The notes beneath the pieces were generated by a model, which was not told the origin of the DNA, made no database searches, and worked only from the letters and a program-made list of their open reading frames with translations. Below, piece by piece: positions 58,261 to 64,000 of a stretch of DNA of 64,000 nt. Source of the stretch: Limonium bicolor. Lineage: Eukaryota > Streptophyta > Magnoliopsida > Caryophyllales > Plumbaginaceae. The first letter of the stretch is position 1. The number at the start of each line of letters is the position of its first letter. The DNA lies in contig CM041776.1 of the NCBI GenBank assembly GCA_023374045.1, forward strand, positions 283,773,999-283,837,998. Reading direction: 5' to 3'. The position numbers and the translations under genes were made by a program.

Positions 58261-60205
58261 CTCCTTAATTCTTTTTCTTCTGCTCTGCAATAAAACACGT
58301 ACATACAGTATTACTATTAGGAAGACCAGCATTCCCCCAAACAAAATTTATCTTATACACAAGATTTATCGATCGTCTGATACAAATTGAAACATCAAAA
58401 AGCTAACAACACAGAACAGCCTCGTAGGCACTAAAGCTGAGGCAGACATATCAGGAAACCTGCACGAATGTAGGTCAAATTTCAACGGTGAAACGTTACC
58501 CATAAAAAAAAATCTCCTGTTCCGTTCAAATTAATAGCAGTACCAAACGATCAATCAACCGACAGGGGGAACTTCAGAAGAAATGTGCATGTATTTGTAT
58601 GTGCAAAGAGAAACGGGAACGAGAAATGCTCAAATAAATGAGTAGGGAAAACAATCAGACAAATACCCGATGATGGATACAATACAGACGTATGTCGTAA
58701 AACCTCTTCTGTCTCTTAGACGAGAGCAACTGTCTTCTTTCTTCTTCCTCTGTGCGCAAACAATGAACTACACTTTTTCGTCTTTCTTTTGGTATTCTGG
58801 GCAAAAGTATGAATTTTTTATGATGAGATGATCACAGTAAACTGAGAAGAGAAGGTGGTTTTGAGAAGCACACATAGAAACAAAATAAAATATATACTAT
58901 AATGTAGCTGCTGCACGTAGTAGAAGATTTGTCAACTGCTGAGGAAGACTGTAAAAACTTACACTCACGCACGTTCATCGCTTGAGATGGTCAGCTTGTC
59001 GACCATTGACAAGTGGGCTCTAGAATTATGGATGATGATTTGATACAATGAACCTCTATGAAAGTGTTCGACAATTATATTACTATATCGTGGGCTCGGC
59101 CATTTGATTCATTGTTTTGTTCTTTAAACTTTCAAGAATTAGCAATTCAAGCAATTATCTAGTAGTTGGCATCTACTTTAACATTTCATTACTTGTGTTT
59201 TACCCATAGTTTTTTTTTTTTGGAAATTTCACAAAATACCACATAAGTTTTTACTAATTTCATATACCACCTTGTTTTTTTTAAAAATATAGAGTTTTAA
59301 AATTATTCAGTATCATAAATTATAGAGTTTTAAACACATAATATATATATTTCTATATTTCTATAGTACTATGACTTATACTATATATTGTAAAGTATCA
59401 TTTTCTATAAATTTAAATTATTTATTAAAAAAATATTATATTTTAAACTAATATTTCTAAAGGTATGTTCAAAATAGAATACAAATTATTTTTTAAAAAA
59501 TATAAGTTTAAAATATAAAATTATTTATTTTGAACAAATACTTTAAATCGGTAGAAAATATTAATTTAAAAATGTATAGTAAAAATTATATAACTTAATT
59601 GGTATAAATTATGGTGAAATTGATAGAAAATTGATATAAATTATGTGTTTTATTTTTATGGTAGTGAATAATTTTTTTAAAAAAATCTAGAAAATATTAT
59701 TTTTTGATATTTTAATATATTTCTATGTTATTTTTCAATTTTTTCTAATTATCTATAAGTTTCCCTATATTTTATTTCAGCGGCTACGACTCCACAAAAG
59801 GACCCAATACCGATTGCATTCTCGGATTTAACAAACAAAATTATACACTTAAGAAAAAAAGCAAATACTATACAAATTGGCATGATACATACACTATGAC
59901 GACATAAAATAATAAAGGATAAGCTTGTTTTACTAAATAATTAATACTTGGTTTTTTAGAATAATATCGAAGTTAATTAGAAACTGTCAGAAATCAAAAT
60001 CTTAGCAGTCCCTAAAGCAACATCATATAATATAATATAATAGATTTAGATAAATTTTGGTTAAGTCTGATATATTTTAGTTATATATTTAATAATATAA
60101 GTATATTTAATAAGAAAAAATAATATATGAGAAGATGATCCAATTAAAAAGAAACAAGTTTTGTTTTTGGCTTCATTTTCCTTATCTGAATCTTAAGCTT
60201 CATTA
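58261..60205. other. Intergenic AT-rich DNA, nothing recognised
   Basis: 58261-58980 has mixed composition and could be the 5' leader or an intron of a neighbouring gene hidden by the gap, but no coding exon was identified. 59190-60205 is very AT-rich, with only short A/T tracts. Confidence 0.4.
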
Positions 60206-60464
60206 TGTTGGAAGAAACTATTAGGAATATAGATATACTATATGGATATACTATAGGTATATGTATAGTACTATATATCTGTATATAGTACCCGATATAT
60301 TTCTTCTGCATATTTCCTATTCTATCCCTCTTCTATGTTCTGTGATGTCGCTATTCTCTGTAACTAGTTTTTTTCTCTTTTGTAATACAGTAGAGAACAT
60401 CTTCTCTCTTGCAATAATATCATCGTTTCTTCTTCTTCCTTGATCTGCTACTACAAGTTTGACA
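60206..60464 (+). repeat. 5' LTR of the copia element
   Basis: Begins tgttggaagaaac and ends ctacaagtttgaca, about 259 bp, directly before the primer site. It has TATA-rich sequence near 60230-60300. The partner LTR is outside the window, so the boundaries rest on the TG/CA ends and the primer site. Confidence 0.75.
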
Positions 60465-60476
60465 TGGTATCAGAGC
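60465..60476 (+). other. Primer binding site (tRNA initiator Met)
   Basis: tggtatcagagc immediately after the LTR, the classic copia primer site. Confidence 0.88.
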
Positions 60477-60509
60477 TCTACCAGAGCATTTCGTTTTGCT
60501 TCGGTAGAA

Positions 60510-63506
60510 ATGGCAAGCGGAGTCGCAGATAATGAAGAACAAGAACACGAGAGAATCGAAGACGAAGAAGAAAGAAGCTCGCAAACCTCAAACGGAGAAA
60601 ACCTAGCTTCCGCAAATCAAGATTATGGAGATCCCCTATATTTGCACCCTTCTGATCAGACCTCACACAGTTTCGGGACGAAATACAAAGAGGGAAGTAA
60701 TTTCGACTCTTGGAAATGAGTAACCATCATCGCCCTAAAGGCCAAAAATAAATACGGTCTGGTGAATGGTCACGTTCAAGAACCAGAAATTACGTATGAG
60801 AGATATCCATTGTGGGAGCGATGCAACCACACTGTGATGAGCTGGATTCTAAACTCAGTGGAGAAGGAGATCGCAGACAGTATCGTCTTCTGTGAGAATG
60901 CCCATGAAATGTGGGTTCGTCTTCTCAAGCGGTACGACGTTGTCAATGGACCGGAGGTTTACGCCATACAGAAGGAGATAAGTCAACTCTCGCAGCAAGA
61001 AGACTCAGTTGGGTCTTACTTCTCCAAGCTCAAGAATCTCTGGGATCGTCTCGACTCAGCCAGGAAAAACCCTAAGTGTGTCTGCGGGTGCAAATGCGGA
61101 GCGGCCAAGGTGATTCAAGACAATAAGGAACAAGACCAGCTAATCAAGTTCCTGGATGGTCTCAACGACGAATACAAGAATGCCAAAGACACAATCCTGC
61201 TTATGAATCCCCTTCCCAGCCTTGACCACGCGTTCTCCCTCATTTCTCAGATCCAGAAACAACGTCGAGTTGCAGAGAATCGTGGGACTGCTGAGAATTC
61301 GATAACCTTGGCGAGCAAGACCTCCCCGAATAATAAGAAAGCAAGTGGGAAATCTTCTGTCAGAAAAACGCCCAACAACAACAACGGAAAAAAGAATCAA
61401 CTCAAATGCAGCAATTGTGCCAAGTTAGGGCATACCAGGGCAGAGTGTTGGTGGTTAATTGGGTTTCCTGGAGAAGAACGAAGCCAAACTGATGCTCCTC
61501 AAAGAACCCAACGTGTTGCGAGTTCCATCCTTGAATCTGAATCAAGCTCCCAAACCTCACCAGTCACGGGCCTTACTCTGGAGCAAAACAATCAATTGGC
61601 AGCATACTTGGATCAGAGGAACACCGCTGCGAACAACACCTCAATTAAGAATTTTGGGAGTTTTTCTGGTAACTTTTCTGCCTACTATAACTATCAATTG
61701 CAAGCTATCAATCACCAGTTGCCTAAAGATTTGAGTTCTTTATGGATAATCGATTCGGGGGCTTCTGATCACGTAACAGGAAACAAATCCATGCTAAAGA
61801 ACCTAAATTATATAACTACAAACAGAAACATTACTTTACCTGATGGTCAGCAATGTTCTGTTGCAAATATTGGAAAAATTGAAATCTGTGACAATTTAGT
61901 ATTGAATGATGTGCAGTTTGTTCCCAGTTTCATGTCCAACCTCATTTCTGTTAGCAAGTTAACTAAGCAGTTGAACATGACTATTCATTTTTCCCGCAAT
62001 GCTTGTGTTCTGCAGGATAATCACAAAGATCTTCAGGCTAAGATTGGTTTTGAGCGCTATGGTTTATTTTTCCTTGATGTTTTAGCTCTTTCTGTTTTCT
62101 TAGGGAAAATTGTACATGCTACATCTGTTGTGTTGACTGCTGCACCAAGTAATGTGCATACTAGTCTAAATGAAAAATTGTTGCTATGGCATAACAAACT
62201 AGGACACATATCACCAAGAAAATTGTCTCAGATGAACATAGGAGAAAAGTTTCCGTCTATTGATGTGATTCCCTGTACTGTTTGCTTCAAGGCAAAAGGT
62301 AGAAGATTGAAATTCCCTTGTTCTGAAATAAAGAGTGATACTGTTTTTCATATGATTCATGTCGATATTTGTGGTCCTATGAGAACTGAAAGTCTTAATG
62401 GGCACCGATACTTCATAACTTTTGTAGACGATTTCAGTCGATCTACATGGGTGAAGGTTTTAAAACATAAATCAGAGGGCATGGGTATGATTAAAGATTT
62501 TATTTGTTTAGTAGAAAGACAATTCAACAAACAAGTAAGAATATTGAGGAGTGATAATGCCAAGGAATTGGGGTCTTCTCAAGAGGGAATAGATTTCTTT
62601 AGAAACAAGGGTATTATTCATCAAACAAGCTGTCCACACACGCCCCAACAAAACGGGGTTGTGGAACGAAAACAAGGACATTTAATGCAGGTCACTAGGT
62701 CTTTTCTCTTCCAATCAGGTCTAGAGCCTAAGTTTTGGAACTTCTGTTTAGACCATGCTGCTTTCATAGTTAACAGAACACCATCCAAAGCCATAGGAAA
62801 CATATCTCCTTATGAAAAACTCTATGGCCATTCCCCTTCTTACAATGAGATTAAGAACTTTGGTTGTTTATGCTATGTGACGAACATCAATGCTAACAGA
62901 AGCAAATTAGACCTCAGATCCTCCGCTTCTGTATATCTAGGTAATAGCAAAAATACCAAAGGTTATAGGGTGTTAAACATAGAGACTAAACAAATTAATG
63001 TCAGCAGGGATGTAACTTTTTTCGAAACCATTTATCCCCTCACAGACAAAAACTGGAGTAAACTATGGCATGACAAACAGATTATCCATGAAACATCTGG
63101 TTTATTACCACATACAGAAACTGAAATACTTTATCACTTTGATGATGATTGCCCTTTTCCCAATGACCCTTCCAGCAAGTGTGACAAAGCCACTCCTCAA
63201 GCAGGAAAAATTATCCATAATCAGACACAAACAGAACAACCACCTGAAATCTCATCTGATGACGAAGAGTCTTCAGACACTGAGAATCTTCCTCAAACGT
63301 TCTCTGATGACACACAACTTCCCACCTCTCAATCCCAAACTGCTTCCATAGAAAAAGGAGAAAATCAGATAGCAGATGATCTTCTTACCTACACAGAAAA
63401 TCAAGACCCTGACCACATAGATCAGAATCCAAATCCCAATACCTTCAGAAGATCTAGCCGTACATCCAACCCCCTGTTAGGTTCCAAGATTATGTCTGTT
63501 CTGTAG
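60510..63506 (+). pseudogene. Copia gag-protease-integrase polyprotein (one stop, one frameshift)
   Basis: Gag starts at 60510 (MASGVADNEEQEHE; the open frame extends to 60459 but includes the primer site). A TGA after NFDSWK (60717) interrupts it, and the same frame continues from VTIIALKAKNKYGLVNG to 63506. Seen in order: Gag core WERCNHTVMSWILNSV, CCHC knuckle CSNCAKLGHTRAEC, protease LWIIDSGASDHVTG, integrase zinc region LLWHNKLGHISPRKL with CTVC, core Asp in IHVDICGPM, second Asp in ILRSDNAKEL, Glu in PQQNGVVERKQGHL. Near 63472 one C appears missing; the next frame continues (RFQDYVCSVGTTQDSF) without stops through [18 protein letters not shown] at 63736. Only two or three lesions, so probably a recent copy. 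Confidence 0.88.
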
Positions 63507-63734
63507 GAACCACACAAGATTCTTTCTCAGAAATTCTCTCCACCAGATTACATAAACACAGTCATAATTCCCACCCACACAACCAGCTATCCCTCGATAC
63601 CCTCACAAATCTCATACCCAGCACAAGAATCACTAGCTTTTCTCTTGCATCCACCTCTCAACTTCTGTTAAACAACATCCTCTCCCTTAAGGAACCCACC
63701 TCTTATAGTGAAGCTAGTAAAGACCCAAGGTGGG

Positions 63735-64000
63735 TCAGTACTAAGAGTGGGTTGATAACCTACAGCAGAAGGCATTCGACCCAATAACGCGGATACTTCG
63801 GATCCTGCTTGGACGAAACGGAAGATATTGTCAATAAATAGAAGCACATCTTGTTTATTAACATCTCGGAAATATTCCGCCATAGTTAGGGCGGTCAAAC
63901 CAACTCTCATACGGGCTCCAGGCGGTTCATTCATTTGACCGTAGACTAGAGCTACTTTCGATTCTGCAATATTTTCTTCATTAATAACTCCGGATTCTTT
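63735..64000 (-). other. atpB: Plastid atpB fragment inserted in copia pol
   Basis: The minus strand encodes part of the chloroplast ATP synthase beta subunit, the catalytic subunit of CF1: [54 protein letters not shown] and VGYQPTLST. The plastid match stops at the copia junction about 63735, right after the copia codons for KDPRWV. It is antisense to the copia element. The fragment runs to the window edge, so its full length is unknown. A nuclear plastid insertion, not a functional atpB. Confidence 0.92.

Larger units (their letters stand above)
60206..64000 (+). mobile_element. Ty1/copia retrotransposon, cut by plastid DNA, running off the window
   Basis: A plus-strand copia element: short 5' LTR (60206-60464), primer binding site, gag, protease, integrase and the start of the RT region, then a plastid atpB fragment from about 63735 to the window end. 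An in-frame TGA in gag and a one-base deletion before RT mean it is not functional as read. The 3' part, if present, lies beyond the window. Confidence 0.88.

Noticed and set aside
63668..63934. atpB as evidence that the window is plastid DNA
   Set aside because: The surrounding sequence is a nuclear copia element and the plastid match ends abruptly inside it.

Overview
The window is nuclear DNA of a flowering plant, most likely a eudicot. It is packed with nested plant transposable elements, spliceosomal introns and two small plastid DNA insertions. The only recognisable resident host gene is a two-exon GPR107/108-type seven-transmembrane protein gene at 44204-45600. Two 500-N runs (17597-18096 and 57761-58260) are scaffold gaps of placeholder length.

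Layout. 263-18995: a long-LTR Ty3/gypsy chromovirus on the minus strand (element A), with a 5.3 kb CACTA transposon (4952-10285) inside its integrase. The right LTR crosses a gap, and its distal part does not match the left LTR. 18996-19957: a hAT-derived TTF-type zinc-finger gene, cut by that LTR. 19958-26956: intergenic DNA with a GGTT-rich repeat, a 0.5 kb foldback element and a 770-bp unit repeated three times in tandem. 27508-33917: a decayed DUF4283 (LINE-type) fragment split by a second CACTA element (27777-32843), which carries exons of a captured protein phosphatase methylesterase 1 gene. 33918-43488: a complete but decayed Sirevirus-like Ty1/copia element with CACGT target duplications, an extra 3' ORF and a ycf1 plastid fragment inside pol. 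44204-45600: the GPR107-like gene. 46653-48935: a third, truncated CACTA-like element. 49571-57760: a second gypsy of the same family (element B), with an almost intact pol ORF, ending at the second gap. 60206-64000: another Ty1/copia element, cut by an antisense plastid atpB fragment.

The most interesting system is the gypsy family shared by elements A and B. Between gag and protease it carries a complete plant-type AlkB (2-oxoglutarate/Fe(II) dioxygenase) ORF. Every expected metal and 2OG ligand is present in A, although the gag and pol of A are badly frameshifted. In the last 36 codons, A and B differ mainly at synonymous positions (18 codons synonymous-only, 4 with conservative replacements), which points to purifying selection. 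The AlkB ORF lies inside what looks like an intron. From one gag donor, one acceptor would give a Gag-AlkB fusion and another a Gag-Pol fusion, both in frame. I infer that these retrotransposons encode their own nucleic-acid demethylase, by analogy with AlkB domains in some plant RNA viruses. Its activity, substrate and splicing are untested.

Assembly quality matters here. Close to both gaps the sequence has many single-base deletions relative to its sister copies, so some apparent frameshifts, including those in the GPR107-like gene, may be errors rather than mutations.
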